Assembly: GCF_026627445.1 (NCBI RefSeq)
Contig: NZ_JAPNLJ010000025.1
Coordinates: forward strand, 1-64,000
From: Streptomyces sp. H27-H1
GTDB lineage: Bacteria; Actinomycetota; Actinomycetes; Streptomycetales; Streptomycetaceae
Reading direction: 5' to 3'
DNA length: 64,000 bases
The notes under the pieces were generated by a model, which had not been told where the DNA came from, searched no databases, and worked only from the letters and a program-made list of their open reading frames with translations. Positions 8,154 to 16,370 of this stretch are shown here, in pieces. How positions within the stretch are numbered: the stretch's first letter is position 1; every line of letters starts with the position of its first letter. The position numbers and the translations under genes are program-made.

Positions 8154-8948
8154 CTAGCCGAACTGCAGGGAGCGCTTCGAGAGGCCCATCCAGAAGCCCG
8201 AGACCGGGGTGGACGCCGTCGAGAGGTCGGATTCCGCGGCGCCCAGGGTGACGAACAGGGGCGCGAAGTGCTCCGTGCGCGGGTGGGCCAGGCGGCCCGC
8301 CGGGGACTTCGCTTCGAAGTCGAGCAGGGCGTCGACGTCGGAGGCGGCCAGCGCCTCGTGGCCCCAGGCGTCGAACTCCGCCGACCAGGCGGGGACCCCG
8401 GGGCCGGTGTGGCGCAGGGCGGCCAGGTTGTGGGTGAAGAAGCCGCTGCCCACGATGAGGACGCCCTCGTCGCGCAGCGGGGCCAGTTTGCGGCCGATCT
8501 CCATGAGGCGGCGCGGGTCGAGCGTGGGCATGGATATCTGGAGCACCGGGATGTCGGCCGCCGGGAGCATCTCCACCAGGGGGACGTAGGCGCCGTGGTC
8601 CAGGCCCCGGTCGGGGATGTCCTGGACGGGGGTGCCGGGGGCCTTCAGGAGCTTTCGTACCGCCGCGGCCAGTTCGGGGGCACCGGGTGCCCCGTAGCGG
8701 ACCTGGTAGTAGTGCTCGGGGAAGCCCCAGAAGTCGTAGACGAGCGGGACCCGCTCGGTGGCGCCGAGGGCGAGCGGGGCCTCTTCCCAGTGGGCGGAGA
8801 CCATCAGGATCGCCCGGGGGCGGGGCAGGCCGGCGGACCAGGCGGCCAGTTCGCCGGGCCAGACGGGGTCGTCGGCGAGGGGCGGGGCTCCGTGGCTCAG
8901 GTACAGCGCCGGCATCCGGGTGGGGGGCGCGGCTTCAGAGGTCGTCAT
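8154..8948 (-). CDS. LigB/DODA-family extradiol ring-cleavage dioxygenase
   Basis: This is a class III extradiol dioxygenase-like protein (4,5-DOPA dioxygenase/YgiD group), a non-haem metal enzyme opening catechol rings. Conserved His positions are visible in YLSHGAPP, SAHWEEA, DHGAYVPL and FFTHNL. At 264 aa it is a normal single-domain length. The substrate cannot be read from sequence; DOPA-type and other catechols are both possible. The 5' region carries four GAATCGTCA repeats and, 91 bp from the start codon, a perfect 38-bp palindrome, both candidates for regulation of this gene. Confidence 0.85.
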   Translation of the reverse strand: MTTSEAAPPTRMPALYLSHGAPPLADDPVWPGELAAWSAGLPRPRAILMVSAHWEEAPLALGATERVPLVYDFWGFPEHYYQVRYGAPGAPELAAAVRKLLKAPGTPVQDIPDRGLDHGAYVPLVEMLPAADIPVLQISMPTLDPRRLMEIGRKLAPLRDEGVLIVGSGFFTHNLAALRHTGPGVPAWSAEFDAWGHEALAASDVDALLDFEAKSPAGRLAHPRTEHFAPLFVTLGAAESDLSTASTPVSGFWMGLSKRSLQFG

Positions 8949-8960
8949 CAGGGGCTCCAG

Positions 8961-9015
8961 GAATCGTCACGGCCGAATCGTCACGTCGTCGAATCGTCAC
9001 GTCGTCGAATCGTCA
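8961..9015. repeat. Four GAATCGTCA direct repeats
   Basis: GAATCGTCA occurs at 8961, 8975, 8991 and 9007 (spacings 14, 16 and 16 bp), immediately upstream of the dioxygenase start. The last two units share the longer GTCGTCGAATCGTCA. This could be a multi-site activator or repressor region, or a small tandem expansion. Confidence 0.7.
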
Positions 9016-9038
9016 GCGCGGGCCGCCGGACAAAAGAC

Positions 9039-9076
9039 TGACCCCGCATCGTTCAAATTTGAACGATGCGGGGTCA
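9039..9076. promoter_or_regulatory. Perfect 38-bp palindrome
   Basis: Two 19-nt arms meet with no loop at 9057/9058. The core is CGTTCAAATTTGAACG, the outer part TGACCCCGCA and its complement. It lies between the MFS stop (9116) and the dioxygenase start. The TTCAAATTTGAA centre resembles MarR-type operators; the GC-rich arms could also serve as a terminator for the MFS gene. Confidence 0.7.
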
Positions 9077-9115
9077 TCAGTCATTCCCGCACCCCGGAAC
9101 CGGGGCCCTCCCGGG

Positions 9116-10648
9116 TCAGTGGGCGATCACCGGGATCTTCACCTCGGCGTCCGCGCCCTCGGCGACCGGGTCGCCCGCGCCGGGCCGGCCCGTGGTGATG
9201 AGGGTCAGGGCGATGAGCGAGCTGGCGACCAGGATGCCGACCGCCCACCAGATCGCGGAGGAGTAGCCCTCCACCATGGCCTGGGCCTGGATCAGCTTCG
9301 CCGCCGGGCCGCCCGCCGCGGCCTCGGCCGCGTGGTCGGTCAGGTAGGCGGTCGTCGCGGAGGCGGCGATCGTGTTCAGCAGGGCGGTGCCGATCGCGCC
9401 GCCCACCTGCTGCGAGGTGTTGACCATCGCGGAGGCGACACCGGCGTCGGCCGGGTTCACCCCGTACGTGGCCAGGGACATGGCGGGCATGAAGGCCGTA
9501 CCCATGCCGAGGCCCAGCAGCAGCTGCGCCGGCATGATCAGCGCCGGGTACGAGGAGCCGACCTCCAGCTGCGTCAGCAGCAGCATGCCGCTGGCGGCGA
9601 CCATGAAGCCGGGGCCCATCAGCAGGCGCGGCGGGACCCGCGTCATGAGACGGGCGCCGATCTGCGTGGAGCCGGCGATCATGCCGACGATCATCGGGAG
9701 GAAGGCGAAGCCGGTCTGGACGGGCGAGAAGCCCTTCACGACCTGCAGGTAGTAGGTGAGGAAGAGGAACAGGCCGAACATCGCGATGACGGCGAGGCCC
9801 AGCGAGAGGTAGACGCCGCCGCGGTTGCGCTCCAGCAGGACGCGCAGCGGAAGCAGCGGGTGGGCCGTACGGGACTCGACGAAGACGAACGCGGTGAGCA
9901 GTACCGCGGAGGCGATGAACATGCCGACGGTCAGGCCGTCCGACCAGCCGGCCGACTCGGCGCGGGTGAATCCGTAGACGAGGGCGACCAGACCGGTCGT
10001 GGACAGCAGCACACCGGGCATGTCGAGCGCGGCGCGGTTACGGCCGCCGGCCGGCTCGCGGATGATCATCCAGGCGCCGACGGCGGCGACGATCGCGAAC
10101 GGGATGTTGACGAAGAACGTCCAGCGCCAGTTCAGGTACTCGGTGAGGAAGCCGCCGAGGATCAGGCCCACGGCGCCACCGCCACCGGCGATCGCACCGT
10201 AGATGCCGAAGGCCTTGGCGCGCTCCTTGGCGTCGGTGAACATGACGGCCAGCAGCGAGAGTGCGGCGGGCGCGAGCAGTGCGCCGAAGGCGCCCTGGAG
10301 GGCGCGGGCGCCCAGCATCATGGCCTCGCCCTGTGCGGCGCCGCCCAGCGCGGAGGCCAGGGCGAAGCCGGTGAGGCCGACGATGAAGGCGTTCTTACGG
10401 CCCCACTTGTCGGCGATGCGGCCGCCGAGGAGGAGCAGTCCGCCGAAGGCCAGCGCGTACGCGGTGATGACCCACTGGCGGTTGCCGTCCGAGATGCCGA
10501 GGTCGGTCTGCGCGGACGGCAGGGCGATGTTCACGATGGTGGCGTCGAGGACGACCATCAGCTGCGCCAGCGCTATGAAGACCAGGGCCTTCCAGCGACT
10601 GGGGTCGGCGCCGGCAGCCAGCGGCGGATTCGCGGCTGTTTTTGACAT
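9116..10648 (-). CDS. MFS drug-efflux transporter, DHA2 (14-TM, EmrB/QacA) family
   Basis: This is a proton-driven multidrug exporter of the inner membrane. The protein begins with the TM1 motif LVFIALAQLMVVLDATIVNI (motif D1 of DHA2). It carries motif A GGRIADKWGRKNAFIVG and motif C GALQGAFGALLAPAALSL-type sequence, with about 14 hydrophobic segments over 510 aa. I chose ATG 10648; a GTG 12 nt upstream is possible. The TetR gene lies 84 bp upstream on the same strand and is its likely repressor. Substrates are unknown. Confidence 0.88.
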   Translation of the reverse strand: MSKTAANPPLAAGADPSRWKALVFIALAQLMVVLDATIVNIALPSAQTDLGISDGNRQWVITAYALAFGGLLLLGGRIADKWGRKNAFIVGLTGFALASALGGAAQGEAMMLGARALQGAFGALLAPAALSLLAVMFTDAKERAKAFGIYGAIAGGGGAVGLILGGFLTEYLNWRWTFFVNIPFAIVAAVGAWMIIREPAGGRNRAALDMPGVLLSTTGLVALVYGFTRAESAGWSDGLTVGMFIASAVLLTAFVFVESRTAHPLLPLRVLLERNRGGVYLSLGLAVIAMFGLFLFLTYYLQVVKGFSPVQTGFAFLPMIVGMIAGSTQIGARLMTRVPPRLLMGPGFMVAASGMLLLTQLEVGSSYPALIMPAQLLLGLGMGTAFMPAMSLATYGVNPADAGVASAMVNTSQQVGGAIGTALLNTIAASATTAYLTDHAAEAAAGGPAAKLIQAQAMVEGYSSAIWWAVGILVASSLIALTLITTGRPGAGDPVAEGADAEVKIPVIAH

Positions 10649-10732
10649 GGGGGTACCCACTTCATGGTGCGAGATGACTGAAAAAGGAAAATCAGGACGG
10701 GCTTACGACGCTCATGGGCGCGCCCGGGAACG

Positions 10733-11503
10733 TCACATGGCCTTCCGCCTCAGGTCCGCCAGCGTGGCCGCCGAGCCCGGCAGTTCGGAGCGGGCCGGGG
10801 CCCTCAAACCGTCCAGGAACAGCTGGAGATGACGGTGGACGAAGACGTTCGCGTCGAAGCAGGGACTGCCCGGAAGGGGGCGGCTGAGCTGCGACAGCGC
10901 GATCAGCAGGTCGCCGACACCGATGTCCGGGCGCAGCAGCCCGGAGCTGTGGCCGGCGGCGAGCAGGGCCTCGACCGCCTCCCCCAAAACCTCGCGGGAG
11001 GCCATCAGTTCGGGGTGGTCGTGGTCGAAGTCGCTGGAGAGTACGGGGCACAGGGCGCCGATCCGCTCATCGGCCGCCGCGTGCGTGAACCGGCACAGGG
11101 CGGCGAAGGCGTCCGGCTCCTCGGCGAGGGAGTCGACGGCCAGCGCCGTCACCCGGTCCAGGCCGAAGAGCACGACGTGGTGGATCAGGGTCGGCCGGTC
11201 GGGGAAGTGCCGGTAGAGCGTGGCGTTGCCCACGCCGGCCCGGCGGGCGATCTCGTCGAGGGGGGCGGCGGGGCCGAACTCCACGAGTGCGTCGCGGGCG
11301 GCGGTGAGGATGCGCTCCCGGTTGCGGACGGCGTCGGCGCGCGGACGCGGGACCTTGCTCTTGCCCCTGCCCGCGCCGGAAACCGTGGTACCCACGACAC
11401 CGCCGGCATCCGGGCCCGCCGCGGCCGGCGCCGTGAGGTCGAGGCCGGCCTCCGGGCCCGGCACGGGCAGGGCCGCCGGATCGGTGGTGGCGGGGCTCTT
11501 CAT
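10733..11503 (-). CDS. TetR-family transcriptional regulator
   Basis: This is the likely repressor of the adjacent efflux gene. The ATG at 11503 has AGGGAG upstream; in-frame starts further upstream lack one. After a Pro/Ala/Gly-rich 45-residue leader and a basic patch (RGKSKVPRPRADA) comes the TetR HTH: ILTAARDALVEFGPAAPLDE, then IARRAGVGNATLYRHFPDR. The C-terminal ligand-binding half is variable. The gene order tetR then MFS on one strand suggests co-transcription, with the operator probably in 11504-11771. Confidence 0.88.
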   Translation of the reverse strand: MKSPATTDPAALPVPGPEAGLDLTAPAAAGPDAGGVVGTTVSGAGRGKSKVPRPRADAVRNRERILTAARDALVEFGPAAPLDEIARRAGVGNATLYRHFPDRPTLIHHVVLFGLDRVTALAVDSLAEEPDAFAALCRFTHAAADERIGALCPVLSSDFDHDHPELMASREVLGEAVEALLAAGHSSGLLRPDIGVGDLLIALSQLSRPLPGSPCFDANVFVHRHLQLFLDGLRAPARSELPGSAATLADLRRKAM

Positions 11504-11771
11504 GACTGGCTCCCTGGCACGGGTGACGCGTAGGTCCGCTCGATCCTCCCGAAACGGGGAGCGGATCCCCGGTTCATGGGGACTCTGGTTCAAACGGGGA
11601 AGACCTCCCCGGTTATTTCACTCTCCCGTGTGACCCGGGTCACATCACCCCGGGCTCCCTGATCCCGTTTGGCCTCTTCCGGCGCGCGAGCCCGCCCCAG
11701 CCGTCGGAGGGTGAGCCCACAGAGCGCAGTCCGGACCCGGCCGGCTGCCGCGGACCCGAAGGCCGATCTCC
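11504..11771. promoter_or_regulatory. Divergent promoter region between tetR and protease gene
   Basis: This 268-bp intergenic segment holds promoters for the leftward tetR-MFS pair and the rightward protease gene. It contains repeated CGGGGA/TCCCCG half-sites (11553-11612), which may be TetR operators, and the Crp-like palindrome at 11629-11644. Confidence 0.5.
11629..11644. promoter_or_regulatory. Crp-type palindrome TGTGA-N6-TCACA
   Basis: TGTGACCCGGGTCACA is a perfect 16-bp palindrome matching the Crp/FNR consensus. It lies about 130 bp upstream of the secreted protease start and a similar distance from tetR. Confidence 0.5.
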
Positions 11772-13052
11772 ATGCCGCAGACGCGCCACCGGATACGCAA
11801 GCCAAGCCGCACCAGTGCCTACATCGGCATCACCGCGCTGGCCCTCGGCATCACGGCGACGGCGAGCGCGGGCATATCGAGCCGCGGCCATTCGGCGGCC
11901 GGAGCGGTGGCCGCGAACACCGCCGAGTCGCTGCTCGCGCCCTGCCGGATCGCCGGCGCGATGGGCGTGCAGATGTCCGAGGGACTGCCGACCTCTCCGG
12001 GGTACTCGCGCTCGACCGGCGAGGTCCGGGCGCTGAACCTGATGATCGACTTCCCCGACGCCAAGGGCGAGGGCACGGCGGCCGACCGGTTGGCGGAGTT
12101 CTTCCCGCAGACGTCCGACTGGTTCCGCATCAGCTCATACGGGCGGCTGACCTACCGGGCCGAGGCGCCGATAAAGAACTGGCTGCGGATGCCGATGCCG
12201 TTCGCGGCGTACGGGATCGAGCGGGGTTCCGCGTACGAGCCCGGCTATCGCCAGCTCGTCGAGCACATCGTCAAAGCCTCCGACGCCGAGGTCGATTTCT
12301 CCCGGTACGACCTGATAAATATCCTGGTCACCCCGAACGCCGGCCCCTCAGCACTCGACACCGTCCTCTCCGTCACCTTCTCCGGCAACGGCGAGGCACC
12401 GATGGCCGACGGGGTCCCGCTCGCCAACACGTCCTTCGTCTACAGCCGCCAGGACGACGGCTCCGGCTCCTACCGGGAGACCGGCTACCGGGTGCTCCCC
12501 CACGAGAACGGGCACGTCTTCGGCCTGCCCGACCTCTACACCGCCGACGGCGGCGGCACGGTGGGGCACTGGGACATCATGAGCGAGGACTGGGGCGCCA
12601 ACAACGACCTGCTGGGCTGGCACAAGTGGAAGCTGGGCTGGCTCGACAGTGCGCAGATCAGCTGCGCCGGGAAGTCCGGGGTCAGCGACCACGTACTGAG
12701 CCCGCTCGCCGTCGCGGGCGGCACCAAGCTGGCCTTCGTCCCCGTCTCGGAGAGCGCCGGATACGCGGTGGAGGTGCGCACCCACGCCGGGAACGACGAG
12801 GCCGTCTGCAAGCCCGGGGTGCTCATCTACAGGGTGGACTCCGAGGTGGACACCGGCCGCGGGCCCGTCACCGTCTCCGACAGTTCCCACGCCAGCGGCG
12901 GCTGCACCCGGCGGTCCAACGTGCACGCGGAGCTCTCGGACGCGCCGTTCCGCCCGGGCGAGACCTTCACCGACGACAAGTCGGGCATCAGCGTCTCGGT
13001 CGTGGGCGAACTGCGCAACGGCAGCTACCAGGTCCGGGTCACCCGGCCGTGA
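11772..13052 (+). CDS. Secreted M6-like zinc metalloprotease
   Basis: This is a predicted exported protease of 426 aa. An N-terminal basic and hydrophobic signal (YIGITALALGITATASAG) is followed by an M6/immune-inhibitor-A-like domain with LNLMIDFPDAKG near its start. The zinc site HENGHVFGLPDLY puts the HExxH at residues 244-248 with a third ligand at Asp254, and the downstream WDIMSEDWGANN fits the Met-turn region. A beta-rich C-terminal domain follows. It is shorter than classical immune inhibitor A proteins. The Crp-like palindrome upstream could couple it to development or nutrition. Confidence 0.82.
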   Translation: MPQTRHRIRKPSRTSAYIGITALALGITATASAGISSRGHSAAGAVAANTAESLLAPCRIAGAMGVQMSEGLPTSPGYSRSTGEVRALNLMIDFPDAKGEGTAADRLAEFFPQTSDWFRISSYGRLTYRAEAPIKNWLRMPMPFAAYGIERGSAYEPGYRQLVEHIVKASDAEVDFSRYDLINILVTPNAGPSALDTVLSVTFSGNGEAPMADGVPLANTSFVYSRQDDGSGSYRETGYRVLPHENGHVFGLPDLYTADGGGTVGHWDIMSEDWGANNDLLGWHKWKLGWLDSAQISCAGKSGVSDHVLSPLAVAGGTKLAFVPVSESAGYAVEVRTHAGNDEAVCKPGVLIYRVDSEVDTGRGPVTVSDSSHASGGCTRRSNVHAELSDAPFRPGETFTDDKSGISVSVVGELRNGSYQVRVTRP

Positions 13053-13205
13053 GTCCGCGAAGGGTCGGATTCGGGACCGGCAGCGCGACAAGTGCGGCCG
13101 GTCGGCCCGCCGGTTTCCGACCTACGGCCCCCCACGCGGCCGGGTGCGTGCCCCCATGGTTGAAGACGAGCCGTGTGACGACGTAGCGACGAAGTAGGGA
13201 GACGC

Positions 13206-14141
13206 GTGAAGGCCTTCGCGCTGCGCCGGAGCGGCGAGCCGCCCGCCGTGCTGGAACTGCCCGTGCCCCACCCGGGGACGGGCGAGGTCCTCGTACGCAC
13301 CACGGCCGCGCTCATCTGCGCCTGGGACGGGCACACCGCCGCCGGGGCGCCCACCGGCCTGGGCCACGAGGCCGTCGGTGTCGTCGAGGCCGTCGGCCCC
13401 GGGGTCTGCCCGTCCTACGTCGGCCGGCGCGTCGGCGTCGAGGGCCACGGGCGGCTCGCCGAGTTCTTCCGCGCCCCGGCCGCCGGGGCCGGGCTGGTCC
13501 CGCTCCCCGACACCATCAGCGACCACCAGGCCCTCTACGCGGCGGGCGCGCTGCCCACCGGCTTCGCCGCCGCCGAGGAGTCCGGGCCGCCCCCGGGCGG
13601 GAGCGTCGTCGTCTTCGGCCAGGGCGCGGTCGGGCTCGGCGCGACCATCGCCGCCGGCCGGCTGCGCGGGGCCCGCGTCATCGCCGTCGAGCCGGAGATG
13701 AAACGCCAGCGCCTCGCTCTGCGGTTCGGGGCCGATGTGGTCATCGACCCGGCCTACGAGGACACCACCGAGCGGATCCTGGAGCTGACCGGCGGCGCCG
13801 GCGCCGACCGCGCGATCATGGCGACGGCCGCCCCCGCCGCCGCGACGGCGGCCCGCGCGGGACTCTCCGCGAGCGGGCGGATCACCTACGCCCGCTGCCG
13901 GCCGCCGCAGAGCAGCGGGGCGCGGCTCGCGCGGGCACTGGACCTGATCGAGGGCGGGCTCGTGAACCCGACGGTGATCACCACCCACCAGTTCCCGTTC
14001 CACCGGGTCGGGGAGGCCTTCGGCCGGCTCGCCGCCAAGGAGCCGGGCATGATCAAGCCGGTCATCCTCTTCCCGCGGCCGGCCTCCTCCTCCCCCGCAG
14101 CCCCCTCCCTCCCCGTCCTCGCCGGCGGCAGCACCCCGTGA
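13206..14141 (+). CDS. Zinc-type alcohol dehydrogenase (MDR superfamily)
   Basis: This is an NAD(P)H-dependent medium-chain oxidoreductase. It has GroES-like fold residues at the start (LELPVPHPGTGEVLVRTTAA), the zinc-ligand region GLGHEAVGVVEAVGPGV, and the Rossmann motif VVVFGQGAVGLGATIAAGRL around residue 135. At 311 aa it is somewhat short: the four-cysteine structural zinc lobe is missing (the region reads EGHGRLAEFF). The start is GTG 13206. It overlaps the downstream LysR gene by 4 bp, implying translational coupling and a shared role. Confidence 0.85.
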   Translation: MKAFALRRSGEPPAVLELPVPHPGTGEVLVRTTAALICAWDGHTAAGAPTGLGHEAVGVVEAVGPGVCPSYVGRRVGVEGHGRLAEFFRAPAAGAGLVPLPDTISDHQALYAAGALPTGFAAAEESGPPPGGSVVVFGQGAVGLGATIAAGRLRGARVIAVEPEMKRQRLALRFGADVVIDPAYEDTTERILELTGGAGADRAIMATAAPAAATAARAGLSASGRITYARCRPPQSSGARLARALDLIEGGLVNPTVITTHQFPFHRVGEAFGRLAAKEPGMIKPVILFPRPASSSPAAPSLPVLAGGSTP

Positions 14142-15088
14142 TCGAGATGCGGCAGCTGGTCATCTTCCGGGCCGTCGCCCGGAGCGGGTCCTTCTCGGCC
14201 GCCGCCCGGCAGCTCGGCTACACGCAGCCCGCCGTCAGCCAGCAGATCAAGGCCATGGAGCGCACGCTCGGCACCCCGCTCGTGGTCCGCTCGGCCCGCC
14301 GGCTCCAGCTGACCGAGGCCGGGGAGGCGCTCTGCCGGCACGCCGTGACCATCCTCGGCGTCATCAACACCGCGCAGGCCGAGATCCAGGCCATCGCCGG
14401 ACTCAAAGCGGGCCGGGTCCGGGTGGTGGCCTTCCCCAGCGCCTGTTCCGCACTGGTCCCCAAGGCCATCGCGCTCACCCGCAAGGCCCACCCCGACCTG
14501 CGGGTCACCCTGGTCGAGGCGGAGCCGCCGGAGGCCGTGGGGATGCTGCGCGCGGGGGACTGCGAGGTCGCCGTCGCCTTCGACCATCCCGACCGCGGCG
14601 GCGCCGATCAGGCAGACACCGGCGAAGTCGCCGACGTTGCCGATGTCGCCGACCTGAGCGTCCACACCCTGTTCACGGAGCCGCTGAGCCTGCTCCTGCC
14701 GCCCGGCCACCGGCTGTCGGGCAGCGCGCGCACCGAACCCGTACGGCTGGCGGAGCTGGCCCGGGAGAGCTGGATAGCGGGCTGCCCGCAGTGCCGGGGC
14801 CACCTGGTCGACGCCTGCAAACAGGCCGGCTTCCACCCCGACATCGACTACGCCACCGACGACTCCCCCGCCGCGGCCGGGCTGGTCGCCGAGGGGCTCG
14901 GCGTGGCGCTGGTGCCGCGGCTGACCGTCCTCGGCGGGGTGCCCGCCGGGGTGAAGGTGTGCGCCGTCGAGCCGCCGATGGAGCGCCGGGTGACGGCGGT
15001 GACACTGCCGGGCCTGGACTCCGTACCGGCCGTGAAAGCGGTGATCGAACTGCTGAAGAAGGCCTCAAGCATCGCTTTCGGCGAATAG
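14138..15088 (+). CDS. LysR-family transcriptional regulator
   Basis: The N-terminal winged HTH is clear: IEMRQLVIFRAVARSGSFSA, then AARQLGYTQPAVSQQIKAM. A periplasmic-binding-like effector domain follows (VRVVAFPSACSALVPKAIAL). The GTG start lies inside the stop of the alcohol dehydrogenase gene (GTGA overlap), so unlike most LysR genes it is transcribed with, not divergent from, its neighbour. It may control the dehydrogenase or the downstream azlCD. Confidence 0.9.
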   Translation: MIEMRQLVIFRAVARSGSFSAAARQLGYTQPAVSQQIKAMERTLGTPLVVRSARRLQLTEAGEALCRHAVTILGVINTAQAEIQAIAGLKAGRVRVVAFPSACSALVPKAIALTRKAHPDLRVTLVEAEPPEAVGMLRAGDCEVAVAFDHPDRGGADQADTGEVADVADVADLSVHTLFTEPLSLLLPPGHRLSGSARTEPVRLAELARESWIAGCPQCRGHLVDACKQAGFHPDIDYATDDSPAAAGLVAEGLGVALVPRLTVLGGVPAGVKVCAVEPPMERRVTAVTLPGLDSVPAVKAVIELLKKASSIAFGE

Positions 15089-15261
15089 CGGCATCGCTTG
15101 TGGGGTGGAACTCCTTAGGGACCTAGGACCTATTACGGGAAGTTTGACACCCCCCTGCCAGACCCCTTCACACCTCGGGACCTTCGCCGCATCTCCTCTT
15201 TCCGTCCGGCTCCTAGCCTGAAAGGGCAGCAAGTCGAACCGACGGAGAAGTTGGGGACATC

Positions 15262-16026
15262 ATGGCTACGACCATCACACCGATCGGCGGGCGCGCCGGG
15301 GCCGCAACCCGGCCGGGCCCCCGCGACTGGAAGGCCGCCGCCTCCGCGGCCGGCCCGGTGATGCTGGGCTATCTGCCCGTCTCCTTCGCCTTCGGCGTCC
15401 TGGCCCCCACCTTCGGAGTGCCCGCCTGGGCCGCCATCGCGATGTCGGCGGTCGTCTTCGCGGGCTCCTCGCAGTTCGCGGCGCTCGGCCCGCTCCAGGC
15501 CGGAATGTCACCGGTCTCGATCATCTTCACCACGTTCCTCATCAATCTCCGCCACTCCCTCTACTCCCTTTCCATGGCCCCCGAGGTCAAGGACTGGAAG
15601 CAGCGCCAGAAGCTGGGATTCGCCTGGCAGCTCACCGACGAGGCATTCGCCGTTCACTCCGCCGAATTCGCGAAGCGCACCCGCCCGGCCGGTGAATGCG
15701 GAAAATTCAATCTGCTGATCCATTTGTCGTGGGCGGGCTCCACCGCGCTCGGCACCGTGGCCGCCTCGCTGATCCCCGACAGCGGGGCCCTGGGCCTGGA
15801 CTTCGCGCAGACCGCCATGTTCCTCGCCCTGCTGGTGATGCTCTGCTCCCGCCGCCTGGAGTTCGCCGTCGCCGCACTGTCGGGCGTCCTGGCCGTCGTA
15901 CTGACCACCGCCGGACTCCCGCTCTGGTCGGTGATCGCACCGACCGTGATCGCCGCGAGCGCCGGGCTGTTCCTGGAGAACAGGACCGGGAAGAACGAGA
16001 CGACGAAGGAGGCGACGGAGGCATGA
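15262..16026 (+). CDS. azlC: AzlC-family branched-chain amino acid exporter, large subunit
   Basis: This is an integral membrane protein (254 aa, several hydrophobic segments) of the AzlC family. Diagnostic segments are PVMLGYLPVSFAFGVLAPTF and FAGSSQFAALGPLQAGMSPV, then FLINLRHSLYSLSM. AzlC works with the small AzlD partner to export branched-chain or similar amino acids. The azlD start overlaps its stop (ATGA), as expected for a two-subunit exporter. Confidence 0.9.
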   Translation: MATTITPIGGRAGAATRPGPRDWKAAASAAGPVMLGYLPVSFAFGVLAPTFGVPAWAAIAMSAVVFAGSSQFAALGPLQAGMSPVSIIFTTFLINLRHSLYSLSMAPEVKDWKQRQKLGFAWQLTDEAFAVHSAEFAKRTRPAGECGKFNLLIHLSWAGSTALGTVAASLIPDSGALGLDFAQTAMFLALLVMLCSRRLEFAVAALSGVLAVVLTTAGLPLWSVIAPTVIAASAGLFLENRTGKNETTKEATEA

Positions 16027-16352
16027 GCACCACCACCCTGCTGATCGTCATCGCCGGAATGGCCGCCGTGACCTACGCCTGCCGGGCGGTCCCCCTCTTC
16101 CTCGCCGGCCGGGTCACCATCCCCCGGAACACCCTGCGCTGGATGCGGTTCATCCCGCCGGCCGTGCTGGCAGCGCTGATCGCCCCGGCCGTCCTCAACC
16201 CGCACGGCCGCGCCCTGGAGTTCGGCGCCACCAATCCGCTGCTCCTGGCCGCCCTGCCGACGGTCCTCGTCGCCTGGAAGACCAAGAACATGTACGCCAC
16301 CGTCCTCGTCGGCTGCGCTTGCGTCGCCCTGCTCCGGCTCGCCGGGCTCTGA
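16023..16352 (+). CDS. azlD: AzlD-family branched-chain amino acid exporter, small subunit
   Basis: This is a 109-residue protein with about four membrane segments (TLLIVIAGMAAVTYACRAVP, RWMRFIPPAVLAALIAPAVL). The conserved CRAVPLF and FIPPAVLAALI motifs identify AzlD. It overlaps azlC by 4 bp and is followed 18 bp later by the PLP enzyme gene, so the three are likely one operon. Confidence 0.9.
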   Translation: MSTTTLLIVIAGMAAVTYACRAVPLFLAGRVTIPRNTLRWMRFIPPAVLAALIAPAVLNPHGRALEFGATNPLLLAALPTVLVAWKTKNMYATVLVGCACVALLRLAGL

Positions 16353-16370
16353 CCTCCGAAGGAACGCATC

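Noticed and set aside
8961..9015. CRISPR-like repeats
   Set aside because: Units are 9 bp with 5-7 bp gaps, too short for repeats and spacers.
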